NCBI GenBank assembly: GCA_021296015.1
Contig: JAGWBG010000001.1
Span: forward strand, 1-28,734
Direction: 5' to 3'
DNA: 28,734 nt
Source of the DNA: Dehalococcoidia bacterium
GTDB taxonomy: Bacteria; Chloroflexota; Dehalococcoidia; Lucifugimonadales; JAGWBF01
Both the position numbers and the translations under genes were made by a program. Numbering within the stretch: the stretch's first letter is position 1; each line of letters starts with the position of its first letter. A model generated the notes under the pieces. That model was given only the letters and a program-made list of their open reading frames with translations, ran no database searches and had not been told where the DNA came from. Shown here piece by piece: positions 20,390 through 28,052 of the stretch.

Positions 20390-21016
20390 CTACCTCGAGT
20401 AAAACTCCACTATTAGTCGTGTATCTATCGCCGATTCCAGGTCCTCCTCAGCGGGGACACTGGACACGTTGCCTGTCATGTTGTTGGTATCCAGGTCGAG
20501 CCAACTGGGCACAGGCCGCTTGGGTATGTCCTCGGTAAGCGCTTTGAAGAAGTCCCTCTGCTTGTGGGACTCCTTCCAGGCGATTACGTCTCCCGGCCGC
20601 AGCATATAGGAGGGTATGTTCGTCTTGCGGCCATTTACGGTGAAGTGGCCGTGGAGTACCAACTGGCGGGCCTGACGCCGGGACTCGGCGAATCCCAACC
20701 GGTACACTGCGTTATCCAAGCGTCGTTCAAGGAGCTCAAGAAGGTATTGTCCTGTGACCCCCGGCCGTTTGAAAGCCTGGGACATGTACCTTCTGAACTG
20801 GCCCTCCATTATGCCGTAAATGTACCGTGCCTTCTGCTTTTCGCGAAGCTGGATGCCGTGGTCGGAGACTCGCCTTCGGCGGCCCGATTGGTTCCCGGGG
20901 GGCGTGCGTCTCCGCTCTATGGCGCATCTGGGCGTGAAGCAGCGCTCCCCTTTGAGGAATAGTTTTTCTCCAACCCTGCGGCACAACCTGCACACAGGTC
21001 CTGCATATCGTCCCAT
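20390..21016 (-). CDS. rpsD: 30S ribosomal protein S4 (uS4), zinc-binding form
   Basis: The 208-residue product starts M-G-R-Y-A-G-P; the frame is open further upstream, but AAGGA precedes this ATG. The N-terminal part has Cys9-x-x-Cys12, Cys26 and Cys31 (C-R-L-C, then C-F-T-P-R-C), the zinc-knuckle form of S4. The S4 RNA-binding domain follows: L-E-L-L-E-R-R-L-D-N-A-V-Y-R-L-G-F-A-E-S-R-R-Q-A-R-Q-L-V-x-H-G-H. S4 is a primary 16S-rRNA binder, and in many bacteria represses its own operon. Confidence 0.97.
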   Translation of the reverse strand: MGRYAGPVCRLCRRVGEKLFLKGERCFTPRCAIERRRTPPGNQSGRRRRVSDHGIQLREKQKARYIYGIMEGQFRRYMSQAFKRPGVTGQYLLELLERRLDNAVYRLGFAESRRQARQLVLHGHFTVNGRKTNIPSYMLRPGDVIAWKESHKQRDFFKALTEDIPKRPVPSWLDLDTNNMTGNVSSVPAEEDLESAIDTRLIVEFYSR

Positions 21017-21026
21017 CGTGTTATCC

Positions 21027-21410
21027 TTACACCCTTCTACGTTTAGGTGGCCTACACCCATTATGTGGTATGGGGGTTATATCCCTGATACTGGTTATGA
21101 TTAGCCCGGCTGCCTGCAAGGAGCGTATGGCCGCCTCCCTACCGGAGCCTGGGCCTTTAATCAGGACATCCACGTGTCTGAGACCCTGGTCCATCCCCTT
21201 CCGGGCAGCCTGTTCGGCCGCTCTCTGTGCGGCGAAGGCGGTGCCCTTACGCGACCCCCGGAACCCCGACGTGCCGGCGCTGGATGACGCCAGTACGCTG
21301 CCCTGTGGGTCTGTGAGGGTTACCAGAGTGTTGTTAAAGGTAGAGTGAATGTACGCTCGGCCTCTAGGTACAACTTTCCTCTCTCTTCGGCGACTTCTGG
21401 GTCTTGCCAT
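21027..21410 (-). CDS. rpsK: 30S ribosomal protein S11 (uS11)
   Basis: The 127-residue product carries the S11 series A-Y-I-H-S-T-F-N-N-T-L-V-T-L-T-D-P-Q-G, S-S-A-G-T-S-G-F-R-G-S-R-K-G-T, and the end D-I-T-P-I-P-H-N-G-C-R-P-P-K-R-R-R-V. It is full length and lies between rpsM and rpsD, as in other alpha operons. AAAGGAGG lies directly before the ATG. Confidence 0.97.
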   Translation of the reverse strand: MARPRSRRRERKVVPRGRAYIHSTFNNTLVTLTDPQGSVLASSSAGTSGFRGSRKGTAFAAQRAAEQAARKGMDQGLRHVDVLIKGPGSGREAAIRSLQAAGLIITSIRDITPIPHNGCRPPKRRRV

Positions 21411-21432
21411 GGGCCTCCTTTACTCGTGCCGG

Positions 21433-21825
21433 TTACTTCTTGGCTCCGGTGCGGCGTCCTCGCCCTGCCACTGTCCTTCTGGGTCCTTTGCGAGTCCTGG
21501 CATTGGTACGGGTCCTCTGTCCCCGGAGGGGCAGCCCACGACGGTGTCGGAGGCCACGAAAGGACCCAATCTCAATCAGCCTGCGTATGTTCATGGTAAC
21601 TTCCCGACGCAGGTCGCCTTCAACTACGAAATCCCGGTCTACTATCTCCCTTATTCTGTCTATCTGCTCGTCGGAAAGCTCCATTACCTTTGGCTTGGGG
21701 TCGCCGTCTATATCGGCCCTTCTCAGAATATCCTGGGCCACGGTGGAGCCTACGCCGTAGATGCGGCACAAAGCCACATCCACTCTCTTCCCATCAGGTA
21801 TATCTACACCCGACACACGCACCAT
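21433..21825 (-). CDS. rpsM: 30S ribosomal protein S13 (uS13)
   Basis: The 130-residue product begins V-R-V-S-G-V-D-I-P and has the helix-two-turn-helix part I-Y-G-V-G-S-T-V-A-Q-D-I-L, then G-S-F-R-G-L-R-H-R-R-G-L-P-L-R-G-Q-R-T-R-T-N-A-R-T-R-K-G, the S13 signature. The basic C terminus contacts tRNAs and the inter-subunit bridge. The ATG follows AAGGAGG. Confidence 0.97.
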   Translation of the reverse strand: MVRVSGVDIPDGKRVDVALCRIYGVGSTVAQDILRRADIDGDPKPKVMELSDEQIDRIREIVDRDFVVEGDLRREVTMNIRRLIEIGSFRGLRHRRGLPLRGQRTRTNARTRKGPRRTVAGRGRRTGAKK

Positions 21826-21845
21826 ATTATCCCCTCCTTGCTGGT

Positions 21846-21959
21846 CTAGCCTTGTCTCTGAGCATGTCTAGCATTGGAGCAGATTATACGCACTGATCCT
21901 TTGCGCTTTATGACTCTGCACTTATCACAACGGGGTTTCACCGAAGCTCTTACTTTCAT
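21846..21959 (-). CDS. rpmJ: 50S ribosomal protein L36 (bL36), zinc form
   Basis: This 37-residue protein reads M-K-V-R-A-S-V-K-P-R-C-D-K-C-R-V-I-K-R-K-G and ends H-A-Q-R-Q-G. Cys11, Cys14, Cys27 and His32 form the zinc site of the C+ form. It lies between infA and rpsM, 20 bases upstream of rpsM, its normal place. Confidence 0.95.
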   Translation of the reverse strand: MKVRASVKPRCDKCRVIKRKGSVRIICSNARHAQRQG

Positions 21960-21986
21960 ATCAACACCATCTCAACGCCTGTCTGC

Positions 21987-22205
21987 TTACTTGAATCGGT
22001 AGGTGATGCGCCCCCGACTCAAGTCGTAGGGCGATAGCTCTACCAGCACCCGGTCTCCCGGGAGCACTCTTATGAAATGGAGGCGGATTTTGCCTGAAAC
22101 ATGGGCCAACACCCTATGGTCATTGGGAAGCTCTACCCTGAACATGCCATTTGGCAGGGCTTCTACGACTGTCGCCTCCACCTCTATTGCTTCCTTCTTA
22201 GCCAT
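21987..22205 (-). CDS. infA: Translation initiation factor IF-1
   Basis: The 72-residue product is one S1-type OB fold: M-A-K-K-E-A-I-E-V-E-A-T-V-V-E-A-L-P-N-G-M-F-R-V, then H-V-S-G-K-I-R, V-L-P-G-D-R-V and S-P-Y-D-L-S-R-G-R-I-T-Y-R. A longer frame upstream is ignored because AAAGGAGG lies directly in front of the ATG at 22205. IF-1 occupies the ribosomal A site during initiation. Confidence 0.97.
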   Translation of the reverse strand: MAKKEAIEVEATVVEALPNGMFRVELPNDHRVLAHVSGKIRLHFIRVLPGDRVLVELSPYDLSRGRITYRFK

Positions 22206-22251
22206 AGACCTCCTTTGGGGTTCCTGGGGTTCCAAGGGCCGGGAGAAACAC

Positions 22252-23055
22252 CTATCTCGGGACCGTCAGAACTTCGGCCTCCCCATCGTTTATGGCGATG
22301 GTATGCTCGAAGTGGGCCGAGAGGCTTTTATCGGCTGTGACCACCGTCCACTGGTCATCCTGGAGCCGTGTGTGCCAGCCGCCTATATTCACCATTGGCT
22401 CAATAGCTATCGTCATACCCCTGCGGAGCAGGGCGCCTCTACCACCGGGGCCATAGTTGGGGACCTGGGGGTCCTCGTGGAGGAACCGGCCAATGCCATG
22501 CCCGACGTACTCACGGACGACGCTGTACCCACGAGCCTCCGCAAACTTTTGTACTGCATCCCCTATGTCTCCCACTCGCGCGCCTCCCCTGGCAGCTTTG
22601 ATACCCTCCTCAAGGGAAAGGCGCGTAACTTCGATGAGGTCTGCGGACTCCGGGCTTATGTTGCCCACTCCAACGGTAATGGCAGCATCGCCTATGAAGC
22701 CGTCATCGACGGCTCCCACGTCCATTTTAACCAGGTCGCCCTCTCTTAGCACCCTGTCTCCCGGTATCCCGTGCACTATCTCATCGTTGACGGATGCACA
22801 TATAGTGGCCGGGAACCCCCGATAGCCTTTGAACGCCGGTTTAGCCCCCAGCTTCTTTATCTCCCTGTTTGCGATGGCATCCAACTCCCGAGTCTTTATG
22901 CCGGGCTTGACCGACTCCCGCAGCACGGCAAGGGTAGCGCCGACCACGGCACCGGCCCTCCGCATGGCGTCCATCTCCTGGGGAGACTTGACGGTTATGC
23001 CGCCGGAATAGCTCGACGGCGAGTTGGATGCTGTTTTCATTTTTCTTGTACTCAT
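22252..23055 (-). CDS. map: Methionine aminopeptidase, type I
   Basis: This enzyme removes the first methionine from new proteins. The 267-residue product has all five metal ligands with the same spacing as in E. coli: Asp112, Asp123, His186, Glu219 and Glu250. The substrate-side histidine motif is also visible (N-D-E-I-V-H-G-I-P-G, 90-99). The N terminus carries about 17 extra hydrophilic residues before the I-T-V-K-S-P-Q-E-M core. GGAAGTGAT precedes the ATG at 23055. It is separated from adk by 84 bases and from infA by 46. Confidence 0.96.
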   Translation of the reverse strand: MSTRKMKTASNSPSSYSGGITVKSPQEMDAMRRAGAVVGATLAVLRESVKPGIKTRELDAIANREIKKLGAKPAFKGYRGFPATICASVNDEIVHGIPGDRVLREGDLVKMDVGAVDDGFIGDAAITVGVGNISPESADLIEVTRLSLEEGIKAARGGARVGDIGDAVQKFAEARGYSVVREYVGHGIGRFLHEDPQVPNYGPGGRGALLRRGMTIAIEPMVNIGGWHTRLQDDQWTVVTADKSLSAHFEHTIAINDGEAEVLTVPR

Positions 23056-23139
23056 TTTATCACTTCCACGGACTGATTCCTAATTTCACGATAGCCCGTC
23101 CCTTTTCCGGACGTCATCGGGCGGCCTCCACTGTACTTA

Positions 23140-23817
23140 TCATTCGACTTGCAGGGCCTGAAGAAGCCTACAGCATATCTCATCCACTTCCCCAACCCCA
23201 TCAACTTCCGCCAGGCAATTATCCCGATGATAATATTCTACAAGGGGCTGCGTCTCGTCTTCGTAGACCTGGATACGCGTCCGAATAGCTTCCGGCGCAT
23301 CATCCTGCCGCTGGTACAACTCCCCTCCGCAAGAGTCACATACGTCAGGGGTTTTGGGGGGCGTCGTCTCTCTATGATAAGGGGTCTGGCATTGACGGCA
23401 TACCAGGCGTCCACTGAGCCTCGTCACGAGCTCGTCAACGGGAACCTTAATCAGGATAGTTTTGGTTATCGCCAGCCCTCTACCTGCCAGGGCCTGGTCC
23501 AGGGACTCCGCCTGTATGAGATTTCGTGGGAACCCGTCCAGCAGAAAACCATTCTGTGCCAGGGGCGGCAGGATTCGCTCCAGCACCATGGCAATGGTTA
23601 TCTCATCGGGAACCAACATTCCCTGGGTCATATAATCCAGCGCCTTCACCCCTAGAGGTGTACCCTGCTGCTGATGATGCCTGAACAGGTCTCCGGAAGC
23701 AACGTGGGGCACGTCCAATCTGCCGGCCAGCGTCTTGGCCTGAGTGCCTTTACCCGCTCCGGGAGGGCCTAGCAATATCAGTCGGTTTGCACCGGACACG
23801 CTTTGACGTGAACTCAT
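23140..23817 (-). CDS. adk: Adenylate kinase with zinc-binding lid
   Basis: This enzyme balances ATP, ADP and AMP. The 225-residue product has the P-loop G-P-P-G-A-G-K-G-T-Q (17-26), the AMP site A-S-G-D-L-F-R, and F-L-L-D-G-F-P-R. The long-form lid has C-R-Q-C and, further on, C-D-S-C, the four-cysteine zinc site found in many Gram-positive and other thermotolerant lineages. The lid is followed by D-D-A-P-E-A-I-R-T-R, the usual substrate arginines. It follows secY by nine bases. Confidence 0.97.
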   Translation of the reverse strand: MSSRQSVSGANRLILLGPPGAGKGTQAKTLAGRLDVPHVASGDLFRHHQQQGTPLGVKALDYMTQGMLVPDEITIAMVLERILPPLAQNGFLLDGFPRNLIQAESLDQALAGRGLAITKTILIKVPVDELVTRLSGRLVCRQCQTPYHRETTPPKTPDVCDSCGGELYQRQDDAPEAIRTRIQVYEDETQPLVEYYHRDNCLAEVDGVGEVDEICCRLLQALQVE

Positions 23818-23826
23818 GGCAGAGTG

Positions 23827-25152
23827 CTACCTCAAAAATCCTTCGTAGTTTCGCATGAGCAACTGGGCCTCTAGCTGGCGCAAGGTATCCAGGGCTACCC
23901 CCACCATAATCAGCAAGCTGACACTGGGAAGCACCGCAGCTTGCACGTCCGTGATTTGGGAGGCGATGTAGGGCACAATCGCCACGAAGCCCAGGAATAG
24001 CGCTCCCCCCACCGTGAGGCGCAGAATGACACGGTTGAGATAGTCCTGAGTGGGTTGGCCCGGTCGGATGCCGGGCACAAATCCTCCGTTTCGCTGGAGG
24101 TTCTCCGCAAGGCTTTGCTGCTGAAAGACCACCAGTGTGTAGAAGAAGGTGAAGATTACCACCAACAAAAAGGTCAGTACCCAATAGAAGCCGTGGGTGG
24201 GACTGAACCAGACAGAGAGCGTGCCAGCCAGATTTCCTATCCAATCCTCTCGGACTCCCACGAAGCTGGCTATGGTTCCAGGCAATATGACAACGGAGAA
24301 GGCGAAAATGAGGGGAATCATCCCCGCCGAGTTTATTCTTATGGGCAAATAGGTAGCACCCGTTTGGCGATACATCCTGCCACCGCGAAAGATGCTGCGC
24401 CCGTATTGTACCGGTATCCTGCGGTGGGCCTCTGTGAAGACCACGATGAGGGCCATAACAGCTACCGCGATAATTGCCAGCCAGATTATCCCCAAGGCGT
24501 TGGTCTGGTCCGATGTCTGCTGCATCAGGCCGGGGAAGCCTGCGACGATACCGGCGAAGATGATGAGAGATATGCCGTTTCCGATGCCTCGCTCGGTGAT
24601 TAGCTCGCCCAGCCACACAAGGAACATGGTCCCTGCGACCAGTGACCCAAGCATTGCTATGGTGGCTATAAAGTCACCGTTGCCGGGCCCGGACCAAACA
24701 TTGCTGATAACTCCGGCTTGCTGGATAAGCTGCAGTTGCCCATAGCCCTGAGCAAGAGCTATGGGGACCGTCAGCCAGTGGACGATACGGTTAATCCTTT
24801 GTCGTCCCGACTCGCCTTCCTTGGAAATACGCTGCAAGCTGGGTATGACGGGAACAAGTAGCTGCATCACGATGGATGAGGTTATATAGGGGAACACACC
24901 GAGGGCGGCGACACTCATATTTCTGAGAGCGCCCCCGCTAAACAGGTCAAGGAACCCCAGAAGCTGGTTGGAATCGAAGAGGTTGTCTAGCTCGTTCTGG
25001 TCTATTCCGGGGAGTGGGACCTGGGCCATGAACCGGAACACGGCCAGCAGGGCCAGGGTGAACAATATCTTTCCCCGGAGGTCAGGAATGCGGAAGGAGT
25101 CAATGGCCGCCTGGAGCAGCCGTGGTCTCCCCTCTATCTCTTGGGTCATCAT
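23827..25152 (-). CDS. secY: Protein translocase subunit SecY
   Basis: SecY is the channel of the general secretion pathway in the cytoplasmic membrane. The 441-residue product has ten hydrophobic segments, the first near residues 29-46, and family marks G-G-A-L-R-N-M-S-V-A-A-L-G-V-F-P-Y-I-T-S-S-I (73-94), E-G-E-S-G-R-Q-R-I-N and the cytoplasmic loop R-R-I-P-V-Q-Y-G-R. The end (L-E-A-Q-L-L-M-R-N-Y-E-G-F-L) is typical. Its ATG lies two bases after the rplO stop, in spc-operon order. Confidence 0.97.
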   Translation of the reverse strand: MMTQEIEGRPRLLQAAIDSFRIPDLRGKILFTLALLAVFRFMAQVPLPGIDQNELDNLFDSNQLLGFLDLFSGGALRNMSVAALGVFPYITSSIVMQLLVPVIPSLQRISKEGESGRQRINRIVHWLTVPIALAQGYGQLQLIQQAGVISNVWSGPGNGDFIATIAMLGSLVAGTMFLVWLGELITERGIGNGISLIIFAGIVAGFPGLMQQTSDQTNALGIIWLAIIAVAVMALIVVFTEAHRRIPVQYGRSIFRGGRMYRQTGATYLPIRINSAGMIPLIFAFSVVILPGTIASFVGVREDWIGNLAGTLSVWFSPTHGFYWVLTFLLVVIFTFFYTLVVFQQQSLAENLQRNGGFVPGIRPGQPTQDYLNRVILRLTVGGALFLGFVAIVPYIASQITDVQAAVLPSVSLLIMVGVALDTLRQLEAQLLMRNYEGFLR

Positions 25153-25154
25153 GT

Positions 25155-25598
25155 CTAGATTGCCTCTGCCCTTCCTCCGACCGCTTCTATCTTCTCACGT
25201 GCAGAGTCCGTGAACTTGTGGGCGCGTACTCTGAGCGGGACTGTGATCTCGCCATTGCCAAGGATTTTCACCGGATGCTTTATGCTCCTCAATATCCCCG
25301 CCCTGACCAGGCTTTCCGGGACTACTTCCGAGTCCCTGGGGAACCTGTTTAGCTCCTCCAATTTCACCAGATGGTATTGTTTTTTGAATATGTTGGTGAA
25401 CCCGCGCCTCATGGGAAGCCCCTTTATGAGGGGCAACTGTCCTCCCTCAAACCCTGGCCGCACGCCTCTACCCGAGCGCGACTTCTGGCCTTTCATGCCA
25501 CGACCGGAGTAGCTTCCATGGCCGCTGGCATCTCCCCGGCCAAGCCGCTTCCTGTTCCTCCTTGTTCCAGGAGTAGGGGCTACCTGATGCTCCATCAT
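25155..25598 (-). CDS. rplO: 50S ribosomal protein L15 (uL15)
   Basis: The 147-residue product has the L15 glycine-rich front, R-K-R-L-G-R-G-D-A-S-G-H-G, G-R-G-M-K-G-Q-K-S-R-S-G, F-E-G-G-Q-L-P-L-I-K-G-L-P-M-R-R-G-F, and the C-terminal barrel-like domain. GGAGG lies nine bases before the first of two adjacent ATGs. The start comes one base after the stop of the small ORF in the L30 position. Confidence 0.97.
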   Translation of the reverse strand: MMEHQVAPTPGTRRNRKRLGRGDASGHGSYSGRGMKGQKSRSGRGVRPGFEGGQLPLIKGLPMRRGFTNIFKKQYHLVKLEELNRFPRDSEVVPESLVRAGILRSIKHPVKILGNGEITVPLRVRAHKFTDSAREKIEAVGGRAEAI

Positions 25599-25599
25599 T

Positions 25600-25758
25600 T
25601 TAGGAGACCTCCCACCTTATCAAAACTCCTCGGGGATTAAGGAAATGCCGTTCTATGTTCCATCGATACGCTGCAAGTGTCCGAAGGGGTGTCCAAATAG
25701 GGAATCTCATCTTATCTCGACCGGGAACGGTTTTGCACCCGTGATACTCCACGAGCAT
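25600..25758 (-). CDS. Small ORF in the rpmD (L30) position, not recognisable as L30
   Basis: A 52-codon frame fills the gap between rpsE and rplO exactly: its ATG follows the rpsE stop with no base between, and its TAA ends one base before the rplO ATG. That tight fit suggests a real gene in the operon. The protein begins M-L-V-E-Y-H-G-C-K-T and has W-T-P-L-R-T-L-A-A-Y-R-W in the middle. L30 normally shows S-x-I-G and T-L-x-A-L-G-L-R; here at most the T-L-A-A fragment agrees, and the neighbouring frames contain stops. It may be a very divergent or decayed L30, another small protein, or non-coding sequence left after rpmD loss. Confidence 0.35.
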   Translation of the reverse strand: MLVEYHGCKTVPGRDKMRFPIWTPLRTLAAYRWNIERHFLNPRGVLIRWEVS

Positions 25759-26295
25759 CTACCGTTCCGGTGTCCCCAACCCCTTGCGCATTGCTATCTC
25801 CTGAGCGGGGTCCTTCAGCTTTTGCAAAGCCTCAAGGGTGGCATAGACCACGTTGATGGGATTGCGAGATCCCAGGGACTTGGCAACGGCGTCTTTCACC
25901 CCCGCCAGGTCCAGGACAGCTCTGACCACGCCGGCGGCGATGAGGCCGGTGCCCGGAGGCGCAGGCTTGATGAGGACCAGCGAGGCACCCTTCTTGGCCG
26001 AAGCCTCCTGGGGTATGGTGCTCCCCCTTAGCGGAATTTTAATCAGGCTCTTTCTGGCGGAGGCGTTACCCTTTCGGACGGCATCGGGGATGGCTAGAGC
26101 CTTGCCAAGACCGGCTCCAACTATTCCCTCACCGTCTCCTACGACCACAAGGGCGTTGAAACGCAGGTGACGTCCCCCTTTGACAACCTTGGCTATGCGA
26201 CGGGTGGATACCACCCGCTCATTCAGGTTAAGATTGGAAGCGTCTATCTTTCCACCGGTAAATGGGATAGGGGTTTGTGGCAATGTGGAGACCAT
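25759..26295 (-). CDS. rpsE: 30S ribosomal protein S5 (uS5)
   Basis: The 178-residue product has the S5 double-stranded RNA-binding part L-N-E-R-V-V-S-T-R-R-I-A-K-V-V-K-G-G-R-H-L-R-F-N-A-L-V-V-V-G-D, and the C-terminal part with P-A-P-P-G-T-G-L-I-A-A-G-V-V-R-A-V-L and A-G-V-K-D-A-V-A-K-S-L-G-S-R-N-P-I-N-V-V. The start overlaps the rplR stop (TGATG). S5 helps set decoding accuracy. Confidence 0.97.
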   Translation of the reverse strand: MVSTLPQTPIPFTGGKIDASNLNLNERVVSTRRIAKVVKGGRHLRFNALVVVGDGEGIVGAGLGKALAIPDAVRKGNASARKSLIKIPLRGSTIPQEASAKKGASLVLIKPAPPGTGLIAAGVVRAVLDLAGVKDAVAKSLGSRNPINVVYATLEALQKLKDPAQEIAMRKGLGTPER

Positions 26296-26663
26296 CAGAA
26301 ATCCAGACCTCCCTCTCTCGCAGCATCGGCCAGCGCCTTGACTCGACCGTGGTATTTATATCCTCCTCGGTCAAAGACCACCTTGGTTGCACCCGTGCTC
26401 AAAGTCCTTTGGGCTATGGCAGCGCCCACCCGCTTCGATAGCTCAGCCTTGGCTACCTGTTCCGCCGACTGCCTTATATCCGGCTCCAAGCTGGATGCAA
26501 AGGCTATGGTATGTCCGTTGACGTCGTCTATAACCTGAGCGTATATCTGCTTGAGGCTTCGGAAGACACAAAGCCTGGGACGGTCGGGTGTCCCGGAAGC
26601 CCTGCGTCGCACCCTTCGGTGTCTTGCCAACCTCAGTTTCCGTGAGTCCTTATCTCTAGGCAT
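26295..26663 (-). CDS. rplR: 50S ribosomal protein L18 (uL18)
   Basis: The 122-residue product begins with a basic N terminus and holds the L18 marks R-P-R-L-C-V-F-R-S-L-K-Q-I-Y-A-Q-V-I-D-D, and F-D-R-G-G-Y-K-Y-H-G-R-V-K-A-L-A-D-A-A-R-E-G-G-L-D-F at the end. It binds 5S rRNA. GGAGG lies nine bases before the ATG. It is 57 bases downstream of rplF. Confidence 0.97.
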   Translation of the reverse strand: MPRDKDSRKLRLARHRRVRRRASGTPDRPRLCVFRSLKQIYAQVIDDVNGHTIAFASSLEPDIRQSAEQVAKAELSKRVGAAIAQRTLSTGATKVVFDRGGYKYHGRVKALADAAREGGLDF

Positions 26664-26720
26664 TTAGTGTAGCCTCCAGCTCGCCGGGAAATTGCTTCCC
26701 AGATATGACATTCGGACTTT

Positions 26721-27320
26721 CTATTTCTTTCTCGCCGCGGACTTGCCGGGTTTGAAGCGCAGGACCTCTCCGGCGTACCTTATGCCCTTCTCTTTGTATG
26801 CGTTGGGTGGCCTCACCCTGCGGATGACAGACGCCACCTCGCCCACCTTCTGCTTGTCGTTGCCCTCGACGTGGACACGGTTATTGCCCTCGACAGTCAG
26901 GGTGACACCTTCCAGAGGGTTAACCTCCACCGTATGGCTGTATCCCACGTTGAGCACTATGCCGTCGCCGGACTGCTGCACCCTGTAGCCTACTCCCATA
27001 AGCTCCAGGGTCTTCCGGTATCCCTGGGTTACTCCGACTATGGCGTTGGCGATTAGGCTGCGGGTAAGCCCGTGCAGGGCACGGTGGAATTTGCTGGCCG
27101 AGTACCTTTCCACCACCACCCGGCCATCTTCCACGTTTACGTTCACGTCGGGGTGTATGGGCTGGACCAAGGTGCCATTAGGCCCATTTACGGTCACCTC
27201 ACCATAGCCCACGATGACCTCCACGCCGGCGGGTATGGGTATGGCCCTTCGGCCTATCCTGGAGAGGGTCCTTTCGTTTTTCCCGTTGGCAGTTCCGTTA
27301 CCGCTACCGTTACCAGACAT
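26721..27320 (-). CDS. rplF: 50S ribosomal protein L6 (uL6) with a short Gly/Asn-rich N-terminal extension
   Basis: The 199-residue product has the two L6 half-domains, with S-R-I-G-R-R-A-I-P-I-P at residues 20-30, where most L6 proteins start, and the C-terminal signature R-R-V-R-P-P-N-A-Y-K-E-K-G-I-R-Y. The first 18 residues (G-N-G-S-G-N-G-T-A-N-G-K) are an extra polar leader. There is no start codon at the usual place (it reads CTC), so the longer form is real; GGGGAG lies ten bases before the ATG. The start overlaps rpsH by 11 bases. Confidence 0.96.
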   Translation of the reverse strand: MSGNGSGNGTANGKNERTLSRIGRRAIPIPAGVEVIVGYGEVTVNGPNGTLVQPIHPDVNVNVEDGRVVVERYSASKFHRALHGLTRSLIANAIVGVTQGYRKTLELMGVGYRVQQSGDGIVLNVGYSHTVEVNPLEGVTLTVEGNNRVHVEGNDKQKVGEVASVIRRVRPPNAYKEKGIRYAGEVLRFKPGKSAARKK

Positions 27321-27708
27321 GACAGAGTAGCTCCCCTCCTATGCCTTGTCGCCAGGCATCCCGTCCCGTCATCAATCCCTGGGACGTGGACAGGATTGCT
27401 ATACCCAACCCACCGTACACACGGGGAATCTCTCCCTTGCCCACGTAAACCCTGAGTCCCGGCTTGCTCACTCGTTTCAGGCCGCTGATGGCGGGTTGTC
27501 TGCCCTCTCTGTAAGCCAGGTGTACGCGAAGCACGGGTTGGGGCTGGCCCCTTAGCATATCGTAGTCTCGGATAAATCCTTCCGACTTCAGTATTCGGGC
27601 TATGGAGACCTTCATCTTTGAGACAGGCATCACCAGGGATTCGTGTCTCATGGTCTGGGCATTTCTTATACGGGTCAACATATCCGCTACGGGATCAGTC
27701 ACAGGCAT
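27310..27708 (-). CDS. rpsH: 30S ribosomal protein S8 (uS8)
   Basis: The 132-residue product starts V-T-D-P-V-A-D-M-L-T-R-I-R-N-A-Q, the S8 opening, and ends with G-L-G-I-A-I-L-S-T-S-Q-G-L-M-T, G-I-G-G-E-L-L-C-H-V-W, the usual S8 tail. S8 binds the central 16S domain. GGGGAG precedes the start. It is 50 bases from the rpsN stop. Confidence 0.97.
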   Translation of the reverse strand: MPVTDPVADMLTRIRNAQTMRHESLVMPVSKMKVSIARILKSEGFIRDYDMLRGQPQPVLRVHLAYREGRQPAISGLKRVSKPGLRVYVGKGEIPRVYGGLGIAILSTSQGLMTGRDAWRQGIGGELLCHVW

Positions 27709-27758
27709 GTTATTACTTTACTCCCCATAGTTTCTGCTCGACTCGTTCACGACAGAGC

Positions 27759-27944
27759 TTACCAGCTAGCCTTCCTGACCCCCGGCAACTCTCCTCTGAG
27801 GGTAAGTTGCCGGAAGCAGATGCGGCAGAGACCGAAGTACCTGATGTAAGCCCTTGGTCTGCCGCAACGGTGGCACCGGTTATACTGGCGTACCCCGAAT
27901 TTCTTGGGCTTTTTCCACTTCTCAATTAGAGATTTCTTAGCCAA
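27759..27944 (-). CDS. rpsN: 30S ribosomal protein S14, zinc type (uS14, type Z)
   Basis: The 61-residue product has the short zinc form of S14: M-A-K-K-S-L-I-E-K-W at the start, C-H-R-C-G-R-P-R-A-Y-I-R, C-R-I-C-F-R and the tail L-P-G-V-R-K-A-S-W. The four cysteines bind zinc. The start codon is TTG (27944), with AAGGAG five bases upstream. This is the form used by Chloroflexota, Firmicutes and Actinobacteria, among others. Confidence 0.96.
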   Translation of the reverse strand: MAKKSLIEKWKKPKKFGVRQYNRCHRCGRPRAYIRYFGLCRICFRQLTLRGELPGVRKASW

Positions 27945-27988
27945 GTCCGCTCCTTAGATTCACTCAGCGGGGCGCTCTTTTCATGCCG

Positions 27989-28012
27989 CCCTGAGCTGAG
28001 TCGAGTGCCGGG
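27989..28012. repeat. Degenerate short palindromic repeat between rpsN and rplE
   Basis: CCCTGAGCTGAGTCGAGTG followed by CCGGG resembles the CCCTGAGCxxAGTCGAAGGG repeat family that is scattered in many bacteria. It lies in the 108-base gap between rplE and rpsN, the largest gap of the spc part here. Confidence 0.35.
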
Positions 28013-28052
28013 TCTTGAGACGGTCTTGCGTCTCCAGGGGTCACCTCAACCT

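Noticed and set aside
25600..25758. A tRNA-like segment in the rpsE-rplO gap
   Set aside because: Some C- and G-rich stretches resemble tRNA arms, but no cloverleaf with a standard T-loop could be built on either strand.
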